64,000 bases of DNA from Gambelia wislizenii (taxonomy: Eukaryota > Chordata > Lepidosauria > Squamata > Crotaphytidae): assembly GCA_030847615.1 (NCBI GenBank), contig JAUMIR010000003.1:270790165-270854164 (forward strand), given 5' to 3'. The position numbers and the translations under genes are program-made. Of this stretch, positions 22,263 to 34,393 are shown one piece after another (position 1 is the first letter of the stretch; each line of letters starts with the position of its first letter). The notes beneath the pieces are model-generated. The model was not told where the DNA came from. It did no database searches and worked only from the letters and a program-made list of their open reading frames with translations.

Positions 22263-24054
22263 TTAGTTTATTCCTTGGGATTTCAGAAACAACCACTGTG
22301 CATTCCTCATTGCCAAGTGAAACAATAAGCAGGCACATTGGCAGATACAGTCAGTCCTGCAACATTGGCATTCAGCAGATGGGTGGTGTTGTGCAACCAC
22401 TGTGTAACTGTGCGGATCTATGCTATACAACTGAGCTGCAGGATCTCAGCCTCAGTTCTATATACATGCCTACATATATGCTCACAGAGTAACTAAAACT
22501 AAAAGAATTTGGAGCATAGATTCTCTGGTGAAGTGCTCTCCATTGTGTGAATGTGCCATTTGACCCAAATTACAAGTGGTTTAAGTGACTGAAGTAGCTT
22601 GTGAGGAAGTTCCACAAGTAATATCTGTGGGTGGCATCTGATAGGTGCACAGGGCAATCCACAGTCGCACCACATGAACAATCCAGAGGGAAGACTGAGC
22701 AGCTCAATCAGTCCACGAGAGCTCCTCTAGCACTATAGGTCAACCACAGAACTTAGCAATATGCTCTTTGCCTAGTGTCTGAAACACAGTCACCATTTTT
22801 CTATGTACCATTGGGTGGAAGTAGGGATTCAGAGATCTAATGTGAAGTGTTCCTAAAGGTTGTTGTTGGGATATATAGTTGCAATCCAATATGCTGTCTT
22901 GTTTAACTGCTGAAAGGGTTAAATTGTAAATGTAAACAACTTCCTGTTTGTAATGTGAGTGCCTTCCAGGAGAAGAGGTGTGTTTTAGGTATCTCTTTGT
23001 TTTGGGAGACACCAGGAGGACCCCATGATGATGTCTTAGGGGTAGGAGCTCTGGGACAGAGCTCCTGCATATTTTAGTTTTTAGACATGTAGCTTTCAAG
23101 ATATATTTTGTTATTCTAGTCTACTTTTCAAGTTATTACGCCTGTATCCTGAGATGCATATGAATTTGTGAGTAAAGTATTTTTTTTTCTGTTTTATAAG
23201 CTACATTTGCCTACTTTGATTCTTTTAAGCTAGAGTGTGGAAAGTGGGGGAGCAAACTGGGTGGATGGCTATTTAAAATCTGTGTGTTTGGAATCAGTAC
23301 GTTTTCGCTGTGCATGTATCTTTAAACAAAACTCTGGTAAGTGTGTTTGTTCTTTGGCACCAATTTAAAGGTCTCCCCAGTAGAGCACAGGGGTAACATT
23401 AATAATCCCCATTAAAGGTAAACTTTCTTCTGTCTAAAAATTACTAGAAAGATAAAATGGAATAAATCCCATCTCCTTCAATCCAGTGTCAGTTGTTTAC
23501 TTCAGTTTAGCCACACAGAAAAGAAAACATGCCGGACTTGCACCTTTCTCCCTTGTTGATCCTATATAAATGTGTTAGGGAGTAAGTCACCATCAAAGAG
23601 CCATGCTCCTGATAAGCCTAGTTCAGTGGTAGGGAACATTTATATTGCCACATGTTTCACTTTACAAGTCCTACCAGCCACGCCTACTGTCTCCAAAAAT
23701 AAGGGATTATGAAAGCTGCAGTTCGAAACATCCAGAGGGTCAAAGGTTGCTTAATCTATATTGGATTATGACTCAGGAAACCCAGGTTCAAATTCCCCTT
23801 CAACTGTCTGGGACAACCTTGGGATCCTCCCAATAGCTCAGCCTTACCTACTGAACTATCATTAGGCAGAGTGAGGCAAATGCCTTAGGTGGGAGATGCT
23901 AGGATCAGCAGTGGCAACTTTCCCAGCCATTCTTCCAGATCTTCCTGGCCTTTTGCCTCTGTTGGCAGGCAGAGGTGTGGCTGAAACATAGCCTGTGCTG
24001 CATTCCCTAAACTAGACTGTTCCCTCAGGTGCAATGAAGGACATTTTCCCATCA
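22263..24054. other. Non-coding sequence with unclassified repeat pieces
   Basis: No gene recognised. Positions about 22,860-23,400 begin TGTTGTTGGG and end GGGTAACA, with a TAAAGTA-type stretch near 23,175. This resembles an LTR, but no target-site duplication was found. Positions 23,628-23,745 resemble a worn hairpin element, and 23,758-23,870 a worn SINE (AACCCAGGTTCAAATTCCCC). Confidence 0.35.
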
Positions 24055-24062
24055 GCCATATT

Positions 24063-24406
24063 AAGGACTGGGTTAAGGAATTTTATTTATTTATTTATTT
24101 ATTTATACCCCGCTCTTCAGCCACAAGGCTATCAGAGTGGCTTACAATTTCTTTTTAAGCAATAGCAATTTACACATCTACACTGCATTAAGCAGTATAG
24201 ATTTTGGGGGCTCCTGCAATGCTTTATTTCGGGGGGGCATATGTTTTTCTCAGAACCTAACCTAACCTAACCTATTCACAGTACAGGATGTTCAGATTAT
24301 TACTAGTAATAAAGTTTTTGCAAGAGGAGGGTTCCTACACTCCCCCCCCCACCATGACAGGGCCCCCTGCAGCTGCAGGTGCTGCAGGGCCCTTAAACCT
24401 GCACTT
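24063..24406. mobile_element. Non-autonomous hAT element, copy with perfect 8-bp duplication
   Basis: Flanked by GCCATATT at 24,055-24,062 and 24,407-24,414. The ends (GGGTTAAGGAA left, CTTAAACCTGC right) are worn versions of the inverted ends of the larger relative at 51,084-53,419. Both share internal words such as CATATGTTTTTCTCAG and CAGTACAGGATGTTCAGAT. An 8-bp duplication is diagnostic of hAT. The copy is internally deleted and contains an antisense SINE. Confidence 0.8.
24077..24201 (-). mobile_element. tRNA-type SINE fragment, antisense, nested in hAT
   Basis: On the minus strand it reads ...TGTAGATGTGTAAATTGC, GTAAGCCACTCTGATAGCC, GGCTGAAGAGCGGGGTATAA, then AAAT repeats. It matches the 3' half of the SINE at 38,452-38,744. 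It interrupts the hAT element after TTAAGGAATTTTA. Confidence 0.75.
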
Positions 24407-24769
24407 GCCATATTGAAGAGAAATGCTAGTCCAGTTCACTTATGTACAGTATATGGAAATGAGGGTATCTTATTCTTTGTGCCAGACAGCAAAATGCCTC
24501 AAGCAGGCCCTGCTAACTTACTGTCAGGACATTGTTGTGGGGATAAAATGGGGATGGGAAGGCAGAGAACATACTTTATCCTCTTGGAAGAAAGGTAAGC
24601 TATAAATGTAATATGTAAGGCTGCATCCTTAAATAAAGTAAGGAACTGAGGTCCATTGTACCCTTTACTCCATGGGACAGAAGTATGGCCGAACTGCAGT
24701 AAATTGTCACTCAGTTGAACTAAGTAAGGCTTACTTCTGTGAAGAAAGGCAACAAAGGGAACATTTCAA

Positions 24770-24958
24770 AGCTCTGCAATATAGAAATGAGTACCCAGCT
24801 TGTGGGGGGCCATTAGCTAACACACATTGGAAACTGTTTAATGCAGTGTAGATGTGTAAATAGCTATTGCTTAAAACAATTTGTAAGCCCCTCTGATAGC
24901 CTTGTGGCTGAAGAGCAGGGTATAAATAACTAACTAAATAATAAAATAAATAAGTCAT
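24770..24958 (+). mobile_element. tRNA-type SINE fragment, 3' half
   Basis: Contains ATGAGTACCCAGCTTGTGGG, AGTGTAGATGTGTAAATAGC, CTTGTGGCTGAAGAGCAGGG and TATAAATAACTAAC, the same family as 38,452-38,744, 5'-truncated. Confidence 0.75.
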
Positions 24959-27900
24959 AAACTTTTTTTTCTCAAATCATTTACTCTAAAGTATTGCCCC
25001 AGAATTAACTGATAGTTGCCAACCAGGTACATTACAACATAAAGTGTCAGAAAAAATTTCCGGGTGCTAATTGTTCATTGTAATGGAGCTGGTATGAGGC
25101 AGCTATTTGGGGAAACAATTGATCTTCAAGGCTATTACTTTGCAATAGTTTTATTGAAATGCAAAGACCCCCAGAGTCAGCAGTTTTCAGGTTTTCCCCC
25201 CTTGACTTGGCTGCTTTTCTTTTTCTGTTCAAAGGCTCTGTTTATTGTTTAACTTTCCAGTTCACCAACAACAAAAGGAGTTGCTTTTTTCAGAAAAGCA
25301 ATGTTCCTAAAGACAACACATTCTTGCAAATTCTTCACTTACAGGCAAGGCCATTCACCACCTAATGACCAGAGTTCTTTCCATCAGGCCCTGAGTGCTC
25401 CAGAGTTGGAAACTGCTAGCTAAGCGAGTCTATTTTTAATTCCTTTTTGTCACAGGAGGCCTGGGTTATTTCTGTAGCTACCACATCTCCAAATCTCCCT
25501 CTCTGGCCTCCAAGAAGGTCCTGGAGCATGTCAGTAAATATACACCCTTACACCATATTTTCAGACGAGCAGCAGGCCTAGATTTATGCTTGGTTTCATA
25601 AGCAAGCTGGACATATAAATCTTCAAGAATGTGCAATTATCCATATGTTAGAGATGTGATCCTGTTTGATCTGAGCTTTCCCAAAATAAGCACTTCCTAT
25701 TACAGAGCATGAAAATGCCTTTTGGTCATGTAAAGTAAGGTACAGAATGCCTTTAGCCTTCTTTTGTTGCCAGACTAGCAGTAGTTTCTGAAGCTATGCA
25801 TTTCCAAATTCTCTGAAACTGAATGGCATAAAGGGCTTGCACAAAAGATGCCTCCTTCCCCCACCCCCACTCTTTCATCAGGCTTAACCTTGCAGCAACT
25901 AAAATGCAGAAAGTACTCCATGGTTAGGAGATGGTTTGGAGTCTGCCTCATGAAACAACCCATTGCTTTACACCTCTGATAGACAGATATCTGATAGATA
26001 TACCTAACTGAATCCATCAAAGCAATTGGTCATTTGACTATTGCTTCTGTCCATCTACAGTTTACTGACTTAAGCCCTGGGCGCACAGGATTTTGTGTGG
26101 ATGCTGTTGCATGCACATATGTTGTTTTTTACCACAATGCTTAATATGAATGTGTATGGCAAGAAAATCCATATCTACCAGATTAATTTCAAACATTGAT
26201 GTCTGGATCCATCTCAATGATTGTGTTTGGCTGACCTGGTATGAGAGCTCAGAGAGTTGGAACAGAAGCTTTGGTCTCTTTGTTTCCATCAGCTTAGCTG
26301 CCCTGATAACAAAACATACATTTCTAGTGGAATGAGGAAGAACTAAGAGAAACAAGGAATAGAAGCAGATAAGAGCAAAGGAATATTGCCACTCTAGGAA
26401 GAAAGGAGACAAGGGTCTGATGAAATAACAGATTAAGAAAATCTGAAGGAGCCCAAGAGAAGGAATGGAAGTAAGTGATCCAAAGGAGTGAAGAGTGAGG
26501 GGAAAGTTGGAGTAAGAAGACTGAGAATGCTGGTTGTGGCTGGCTGCAATTGTGAACTTCATCAACAAAGGCTCACATCAAGCTATCTTATAGTAGAGGA
26601 AGCAAGGGTACACCTGAAAAGAGCATTGCAAGTCACCCTGAAACAGTCAACATCTAAGCACAGGCTGTGGTATCACTTAGGCTGGTGTCACCTTTCCCCC
26701 TGACTGTGTCCTAGTGCAGTTTGGCCTCTCCGCACCCCCCTGTAGCTGCCACTGAACATAGGCTGTCTGATAGGCTTACTGCCATTTATTAAAGTACTTC
26801 TAATAAAATATATTTTAATTATAAGTACCAAGGGCTTGTAGATAATTCCTGTGCCTTTGCCCCATGTGTACATTATCCTCATTACCTGAGGATAATGTAC
26901 ACATCAAAAAATGGAGGACATACTGAATTTAATAACAAATCTAAACCTGTTTAAATCCATCTTTTGCTTCACATTTATTCTTCCCTCTATAAACCAGGGC
27001 CAAGATGCAGTGATGTTCTTCCATATCCAGTGATGTAATTCCAGTCTCAACAGTGATGAAATTCCAATCCAGTATCCAAATAGCAGCAGAATCTCCCTTT
27101 CCTGATGGAGCTCTCCTTGGCACCAAAACTCTGCTCCAGAGCTTTTCCCAGCCCTCCAGAGTAGATTTTTTAGTGTGAAAAAGAGGCTGTAAGGAAGGAA
27201 GTGGATCACTGATTCTGGTAGGAATAAAGGGTTCCAGTAGAAGTGTACCATTGGATTCTGGGTAGGTGTGTAAAAGTCATGATTTTCATGGATTAATTGG
27301 CTCATCCTACAATCACATGTACTAATATTCAAGTGTGTTCAACATGAGATATGTATGAACCAAAAAAAAAAAAATGATGCCACTGAACATGAGACTGAAC
27401 AGCAGAACAATGTCAGTTTGCTGCTAGAGACATGTTGGCAGAATACTTGGGGTGCAGCTTTAATCACATTTATTTGGAAATAATATGCTTCCCACTGAAA
27501 TAAGTAGTATTAATTTGAAGTCCATTTGTTTAGGCCAGGAGTGACTGTCTTGTTCTAATCTGTGTAATTTGTTATATCCTGTGGGATCCTCTACAGATCC
27601 CCAACCTCCCTCGGTACATTTAGGAGGCCATGTATTGATTCTCAACAATCCTTTGGTTCACTTGGCTTGTAAGTGATGGATAATTACAGAGCAATGAACC
27701 TTGGTTGCTTGGTTAACTTAGGTGGGTCCCACTCCACAGAAGTAGCATTCCTATTCAAATTAATTTCACACAGCTGAAGATAGTTTGAGACATACCACTG
27801 ATGGCAGCAATGGCTGGTAGAAGTCCCAGTAGATTTAATATGTGCCTTGGAGTGACTAATGTCAAAGCTTAGTTCAGCCTGGGGAGCAGCCAAGTTCAAT

Positions 27901-28735
27901 TGCAGTACAGTCTTATACAGACATGCATTCACATACATGCAATATAGCTGTATGCTTATTTACTATCCAATGAATTTCATGAAGCCTACTCCCCAGGTAA
28001 TTGTATGTAGGATTACAGCCTTAGTTTCACTGTCTTGAATGTTGTGTGACTAAATTAGATGAAGTCCAATACACTATCTTAACTAGTTTCTGCAGATGCA
28101 ACCTTAGAATGGGTTGAATTAGTTACTCTGATTCAACTGGTTTGCAGATCAAGTTGTTATTATCTTGTTCATTTTCTGATTAACATAGTAGGAGGCAATC
28201 AGAGAAAATTTGCTTCCAGCGCTCATCATTGGCAGGCAGCCAAGTCATTTATCTATTCTCTGGACTCACAAGAGGTGCTGAGCCAGTTGCTAGGTGCTCC
28301 TGTTGCTGCCACTTCTAGTTGTGGTACTGCCTGCTGCAACCAATCTCCACCCTATAGGGATCATTTTACTAAATCCAGGAAAAGAAGAGCTGTGCTGCAG
28401 TTAGTAAGCAATCATTGGATGCATGGCTGAAGGCCCCCTACAAAGGCAACCTGGAAATGCCTGTAGGGCATATTGGTAAATTTTCAAGTAGCCACAGTGT
28501 ATGTATTGCTCTTGCTCTGGAATGCAGTAAAACAGCAGAGGCTGAAATGTGCCTATTTTGGAGAGTGGCACATATGAAAGGAAGAAATGGTGCTGGGAAA
28601 GATGTAAGAATGGGAAAGGTAGTGGGAGTATACATAATCAAGGAAGAGAAAAAGAAGACAGGTGGATCATTAGCACCAGTGGCTCACAGTTATGAGCCAG
28701 GGTGAGTGGGTAACTTGAATCACCAGGAGATACAT
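24959..28735. other. AT-rich DNA, mostly without recognised repeats
   Basis: Nearly 3.8 kb with few recognisable transposons. It includes the perfect hairpin at 26,864-26,904 and a short dispersed-repeat trace at about 27,965-28,020 (GAAGCCTACTCCCCAGGTAA). The 168-codon minus-strand ORF at 26,062-26,568 has no known domain. No gene is supported. Confidence 0.4.
26864..26904. other. Perfect inverted repeat, 18-bp arms, 5-base loop
   Basis: ATGTGTACATTATCCTCA at 26,864-26,881, loop TTACC, and the exact reverse complement at 26,887-26,904. It is uninterrupted and without mismatches, unlike the decayed transposon hairpins around it, which suggests recent origin or constraint. Confidence 0.9.
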
Positions 28736-29118
28736 GGCAAACAAGGGGGGAAGGTTTTTCAAACTATGCATAATTAAACTGTGGAATTCACTTCCACAAG
28801 ATGTAGATCACCAAATTTATGGGGGATAAGGACATCAATGGCAACAAGTTGTAGCTCTTTCCCTCAGTCTCAAAAGCAATACATTTCTCAGTACCAGCTG
28901 CTGGGAACATAACTGTGCTTGTCCTATTTGTGGACTCCAATCTCTCAGGAGTGATTTAGTTGTGTATTTCTGCATGGCAGAAGGTTGGACTAGATGGACT
29001 CTTGGGTCCTTTCCAACATTACGAGCATTCTGTGACTCCCATAGGCATCTGGTTGCTCACCATGGGAAAGAGGATGCCGGCCTGATCCAGCATTGCTTTT
29101 CTTGTATTCTTATGACCA
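28735..29118 (+). mobile_element. CR1/L3-like LINE 3' end with a nested CR1 tail
   Basis: Reads GTGGAATTCACTTCCACAAGATGTAG, GGGGATAAGGACATCAATGG, CCAGCTGCTGGGAACATAA, GGCATCTGGTTG and GCCTGATCCAGCATTGCTTTTC, the order of an old CR1/L3 3' end. At about 28,952-29,035 it is interrupted by TTTCTGCATGGCAGAAGGTT through GCATTCTGTGA, which is the 3' end of a different CR1. Confidence 0.7.
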
Positions 29119-29883
29119 GTACAAGGGTCTACTTAATATGGAGGATTATGCCACAGTGAGAGTGAGGGGCCTTTGTTTTGGTAACAATAGATTAGCACAG
29201 CCACTATCCTGCTAAACCATGGAATATGTTTCATTTGAACCAAAAACATATATAAAGAATTTTCATTTAGGGGCAAATGATAATCAGAAAGCTCTAAAGC
29301 TTCCTTGTGTAACAGTATGAAGCCTTTTGGTTTCAAATGACAATTGCCAGACACATTTGGTGTCCATTAAAGTTTTCTTTTAACTTACTGTATGTGTTTA
29401 ATAAAATGTCCACCCTACCTCCTGTGGTAATAGGGCCACAGTACAAATTATAATAATAAAATATTATACCATTAAACCAACAAGATAAAAAGATTAACAG
29501 ATAGGTAGCAGATAGAAAGGCTATTAAGAGATCTCAAACAGCCCTGAAAGCTTGAGATAACAGGATGGAGTTCACTTCGTGTCCAAAGGATAACACTAAA
29601 GGCAGTAGGCAAATATGTTTTCAGACAAGCATTTGGCTTTTAAATTAGTTTGTTTGCTGAAATAGGTTTCAACTATTTTTTAAAAAAATTCTGCATTTTA
29701 ATTAGAACTGGGAAATTGATTCAAGTGACTCCCAAATAACTAAGTGAATCTGGATGGTTTGGATGAATTTGTACAAGCTCTAGATTGGTCCATTCAGTTC
29801 CAGAGCAGAACAACAGAGTCCAAAATGCTTCAGACTCATCCAGAGATCTGAACATCAAATATGAGTAGGGAGAAGGTAGACAG
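29119..29883. other. AT-rich non-coding sequence
   Basis: A short L2-like 3' tail trace (TGTGGTAATAGGGCCACAGTACAAATTATAATAATAAA) lies at about 29,422-29,462. Nothing else recognised. Confidence 0.35.
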
Positions 29884-30108
29884 TGGGTGCAACTACACTG
29901 TAGAAATAATGCAGCTTGATACTGCTTTAAGAGCTGTAGCTCCTTCTTATGAAATCATGGGATTTGTAGTTTTACAATGTCATTAGCCTTCTCTGCCAGA
30001 AACGGCTGGTGCCTCACAAAACTACAAATCCCAGGATTCCATAGGATGGAGCCATGGCAGTTAAAGTGGTGTCAATCTGCATTATTTCTACAATGTAGGT
30101 GCATCCAG
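29884..30108. mobile_element. Palindromic miniature DNA transposon
   Basis: Long inverted repeats: TGGGTGCAACTACACTGTAG at the left and CTACAATGTAGGTGCATCCA at the right, with inner arms ACTACAAATCCCAGGATTCC and ATGGGATTTGTAGTTTTACA-like. It folds over its whole length. Matches a common lizard hairpin family. Confidence 0.75.
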
Positions 30109-30685
30109 TGTGTTTATAATATGACCATATAAGGAAGACATCCTGATGTGATGCAGATGGGGAGCTGAGATGTGCTACTGACAGCTCTAATGTGCAATCT
30201 AGGGATGAATCTCAGCAACATTCTCCACTGAGAGTGCTTAAGGAGAAGTATTATGTGAGGTCATTGAGGTTATATAGTCAATCTCTTTCAAAGTTCTTTT
30301 TTTATTCTGTGTTAGTAGCAACAGATCATGAAAATGCTGCGGTGAGGGGTGGAGGGGTGGGCAGTTATTTGTCCTGCTGAGACATTCTTTAATTTCCCTT
30401 TGCCTTGTGGAATAGTCTAGCTTAATCTTCTACTTGTCTTTCTTGGTAGGGCAATTATTTAATGAGTCTGTGTAGGTTTTAGGTAGTGAAACTTATTCTT
30501 ACCCCCACCCTATTTATTCCTAGTTGTTGTTTTTACTTTAATGTTGATAGAAAGCAGGTGGTTTGAAAAACCACAGAAAAGCTGTGCATTGTTTGACCAG
30601 TTTGAGGTGGGAGAGGATTTCAAGAATGTTATCTGTGTTCACAATGAGTCAGCTTAAACAATATTACAGCACTAGCAGCCTGCTA
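30109..30685. other. Non-coding sequence, no feature recognised
   Basis: AT-rich with no recognised repeats or genes. Confidence 0.35.
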
Positions 30686-31202
30686 TCTATCTATCTATAA
30701 AACTCTTAGGTATGCACAATGGCCTTAGGTATGTAAGAATGTTGCTTCTTGGATATGTACAATGGGTTTAAGTATGTTGCCTCTTTCAGTGTGCTGATTG
30801 GCCTGTCACTCCCTCAGCCAATCACCACCCACATGCAAATTCCCTCTCCACCTCACAATCCACTCCTGCCACTCATGGCCAATCTGCATACTGGGAGCAA
30901 CCAAACAATGTGCTACAGTGTCGGCTATAGTTACTAAGGCTGCAGGTCTTTCTAGTTCACCAACTCCCACTTATGATTTAAGTCTACAGAGTAATATCAT
31001 TTCTATTCTCACTGCGACAGGACCCAGGCAGGCAACTGGTGGCAGTGGCAGGACGCTGCTGCTGTGACGGGACCCAGGCAGGCAACTGGGGGGGGGGTTT
31101 GCTGCCACTGCCACAACAGGACCCAGGCAACTGGGTGTGAGGTCTACTGGGCATTTTGGGAGGATTTTTTTTAATGGTGTATGGTGCGCTGGGTCCAGCT
31201 AG
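30686..31202 (+). mobile_element. Non-autonomous Helitron
   Basis: The 5' end is TCTATCTATCTATAAAACTC after an A. The 3' end has the hairpin GCTGGGTCCAGC followed at once by CTAG, then T. These are the classical Helitron ends (TC...CTRR, hairpin, insertion between A and T). Inside, three copies of a unit close to AGGACCCAGGCAGGCAACTG lie at about 31,018-31,040, 31,069-31,090 and 31,120-31,135. No Rep/helicase coding is present. The exact 5' TC is ambiguous within the CTAT run. Confidence 0.75.
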
Positions 31203-31548
31203 TTATATTTAAAGGAGACGGCACCAAGTAGTCTTGTCATGGACCCTAGAATGGGCTGGAGTGGAGGGTGGGACTTGAGCCACCCCTAACATTAGGCTAG
31301 GGCAGGATGACACCCCCTTGAAATGATCAGGCACAATTGGACTACCAGCCCCCCTATGTAGTTGAGCCCCCTCAGAAATTATCAGTCAGAAGTGTACTAA
31401 ATGATCAAGCACACACACTCAATTAAGTTTGTTACTATACTTGAACCTTCCCAGCAATAACAAATGTTGTGTGCAGCCTTATCCCATGCACACATACTAT
31501 GCACATGTACTTAGAGGAGTAAGCTACATTGAAAACATGGATGAAACT
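31203..31548. other. Non-coding sequence, no feature recognised
   Basis: No repeat family or gene identified. Confidence 0.3.
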
Positions 31549-31744
31549 TCTAAGTAATAATAATAATAATAATAATTTTTTTTATTTTTAACCCACCCCT
31601 CTGCTCGGCAACTGGGGCGGCGTACAACAAGATTAAAACACAGCAGTTAAAACAATCCTTCCCAATCCTAACCCTCCCACCCCTTAAAACTAAATTAAAC
31701 GAATAGAGAATTAAAACAAAGATAAAATACAATACAATATACAA

Positions 31745-31779
<35 letters not shown>

Positions 31780-31800
31780 GGGCAATAGCGGCAGGGGGGC
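31549..31800 (-). mobile_element. L2-like LINE (or SINE) 3' end, antisense, with TAA and AAAT repeats
   Basis: On the plus strand: a TAA repeat (31,554-31,576), TTTTTTTTATTTTTAACCCA, GGGGCGGCGTACAACAAGAT and ATTAAAACA. This is the reverse of a reptile L2-type 3' end with its TTA tail. An AAAT repeat follows at 31,742-31,778. Confidence 0.55.
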
Positions 31801-32150
31801 GGGTAAGCAATCAGCAAGTACACATCCTGCTTGCAAGAATCTTGATATTTAGGGATGATCGAATGATAATGGATGGGAAAAGTAATTTACCTTCCTTCCA
31901 ATTATGCCCTCAGGCACTATGATAGCTGTTGTGATGTCAGGACTGAAAATTCTAAATCACAGCAGGTGGTAGACTGCCTTCCCTCAGTGACCCTTGGAAA
32001 CGTCTATGCTTCTTAGTAGGCTCACCTCCTGGAATAAGAGAATGAGGTAGTGGAGCTTGCAATAACCATTTTTACTTTGTGCGTCAGAGAGAAACCTGAA
32101 GAAAAAAGGCATTGTGACTCAAAGTAATCCTTGACTGAGTAGCAGCCACA

Positions 32151-32154
<4 letters not shown>

Positions 32155-32187
<33 letters not shown>

Positions 32188-32224
32188 CTCTCCCCTCTCC
32201 CCTCTCCCCTCTCCCCTCTCCTCT
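32155..32224. repeat. Compound microsatellite CT then CCCCT
   Basis: About fifteen CT units followed by six to seven CTCCC-type pentamer units, a two-stage expansion. Confidence 0.95.
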
Positions 32225-32279
32225 GAATGTGCTTTGGAGCTAGTTTCAATACTTTGGGACATAGATGGCTAGGATCTGA

Positions 32280-32455
32280 CTCATAGAATTATACCTTTAG
32301 AATCAGGCAGTTAGAAGCGCTCAGAAGAACCATCTAGTCTTAACCCTGCCACTGGAAGAATCCAAAGAAAATCATTCCTAAGAACTGGCCATCCAAGCTC
32401 TCTGCTTAGAAATCCCCAAAGATGAAGATGCACCGATCTTTAATGCATTCCCCAA
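32280..32455 (-). mobile_element. CR1 3' end, antisense, decayed
   Basis: Plus strand shows TCATAGAATTATA at the left, AACCATCTAGTCTTAACCCT, GGCCATCCAAGCTCTCTGCTTAG and ATGCATTCCCC. This is the order of an antisense CR1 3' region, more diverged than the copy at 61,121. Confidence 0.6.
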
Positions 32456-33019
32456 GTGACTGTATTGCTCATAATATAGGCAAAAGGAAACTGTATTGTA
32501 CATTAATGTGTTAGGCATAAGCTCTTGGTCTCTCTAAAATTTAAAATTCATATTTGAATCTAAAGTCATTGTGATTGCCTGATCAATATAGCAGCAATTT
32601 GCAACTGGAACAAATTCTTAACAGCATCAATAAGAGAGAACTAAAGAGGTTTCAGGAAAATTTTGAATGATAAACAAAATTTTTATTAACAGGGAACTAA
32701 AATGTAGGAATGCCTCCCCCCATGCTTTTTTTTTTTTTTTGGTCTGTTTATACACTTTCTTTTGGTTTTAGTTAGGATGTGTGCAACTTTTTCAAGAAAG
32801 AAGAGGGAAGTCATATTTTGCTGTTCCTTGCATTGAATAGGAAGAGGCTCTTGTTCTTCTGGAAGCTCTGCTTCTGCATAAGCTATATTTTTCTGTTTTC
32901 TATTTTTCTGTTTAGTTTTAAGAGTTCTTAAGAGTTTTAAGAGTTTCTGACAGAAATTTTATTGATTCTTTTGTGCTGATTTAAGAAGAAAAGAATAGTA
33001 TGCTAATTTAGATTAAGGA
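32456..33019. other. AT-rich non-coding sequence
   Basis: No recognised element. T-run at 32,730-32,744 and tandem TTAAGAG words near 32,922-32,945. Confidence 0.35.
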
Positions 33020-33335
33020 ACTATCTAGTCCACATTCTGTTCACACAGTGGCTAACCAGTTGTCTATGAGCAGTTGTCTATGAGGATCCCACTGAGTGTG
33101 ACTGAACCCTCCATCTTGCAGCTCTCACACATCTGATAGTACAAAGGCAAACTGCCTCTGATTCTAGATGTGACATATAGCCATCCTGACTAGTAGCCAC
33201 TCATGGGTCCATCCACCATGAATTTATCCTGACCTCTTTTGAAGCATGCAAGTTAACACCCATCACTGCATGCTTTAGTGGTGAATTCCACACCTTTGCT
33301 ATGCCCTGTGTACTTACTTTTATCTGTCCTGAATC

Positions 33336-33871
33336 TAGGGTTGCCAAGTGTTTTCTTTCATGCAGAGCATCATGTATTTGGGGCAGTAAAGCCTGTCCTG
33401 TATGGGTGTTATACAAGAGGCCCCAAATCCATGGTACAAGTGCAAAGAACATTGCCAGCTGTACTCACAATAGACAGAATCCCCTCCCCAGCATTTGGTA
33501 TGAAGCAATGGCTTCACATACATACCAAATGTTGTGGATGTCTATCTGTTGCAAATGAGAGAGACTGACACCCACTCCTCCTCTCCCAGCCAAGCAGTGC
33601 GCTCGGAATGGTATAATTATATGTCTTGTCATGATTGTTGGTTTTCCATCATGAGATTTCCTGGGATTTGGGAATTCTAGTGCGATTTGACATCTTGTGG
33701 GAGCCCAGAATTTATATGGGACTGTCTCACATGTCCTGTCAATTGAGCTGTAGATGTCATTAGATTGGAACGGAGGACCAGACGTGTTCTACTCACTCAC
33801 TTCTCCCCACTCAAACTGTGTCATGAATTTTGACTGTTCAGTATTACTATTCTGAATAGCTGGCAACCCTA
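33336..33871. mobile_element. Non-autonomous hAT-like element inside CR1
   Basis: Ends TAGGGTTGCCA and TGGCAACCCTA are perfect inverted repeats of 11 bp. Imperfect 8-bp duplications flank it: CCTGAATC (33,328-33,335) and TCTGTATC (33,872-33,879). The host CR1 sequence resumes immediately after, which independently confirms the boundaries. The interior has no transposase. Confidence 0.75.
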
Positions 33872-34393
33872 TCTGTATCTCCCGCCATTCAGTTTTAGTG
33901 GATGACCATGGGTTCAAAGGATTATAAGAGATGCACAATTTTATATATTTCTATCATATCTCTCCTTACTTGATTTTTTCCCCTTTGCTAAACAGCCTTG
34001 GACATTGAGTCTGTTCTCATTGATAAGTTACTCCAGTCCTTTGGTCACTTTAGTTGCCCTTTTCAGCACATTTTTCAACTATACAACATCCTTTCAAAGT
34101 GTAGCATGCAGAACTGTACACAATATTCCAGATGTGTTCACACCATGGATTCCTACAAAGACAGTATGGCATTGGTTGTTTTATTTCTGATTCCTTTTCT
34201 AATTATGTCTAATTTGTAATCTGTCTTTTTTACTGCAACCACACACAGGCATTACATTTTTATAGGGATGTTAACCATGACATTGTCAGTTGCTACCAAC
34301 TAACATTCCATGATTATATATATGAAGCTGAGAAATTTTGCCCCAATATGCATTACTTTATATTTGATTCACTGAATTTTTACTTACCATTTA

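Noticed and set aside
26062..26568. 168-codon minus-strand ORF in AT-rich DNA
   Set aside because: No recognisable family, Ser/Leu-rich chance-like content, no promoter or splice context.
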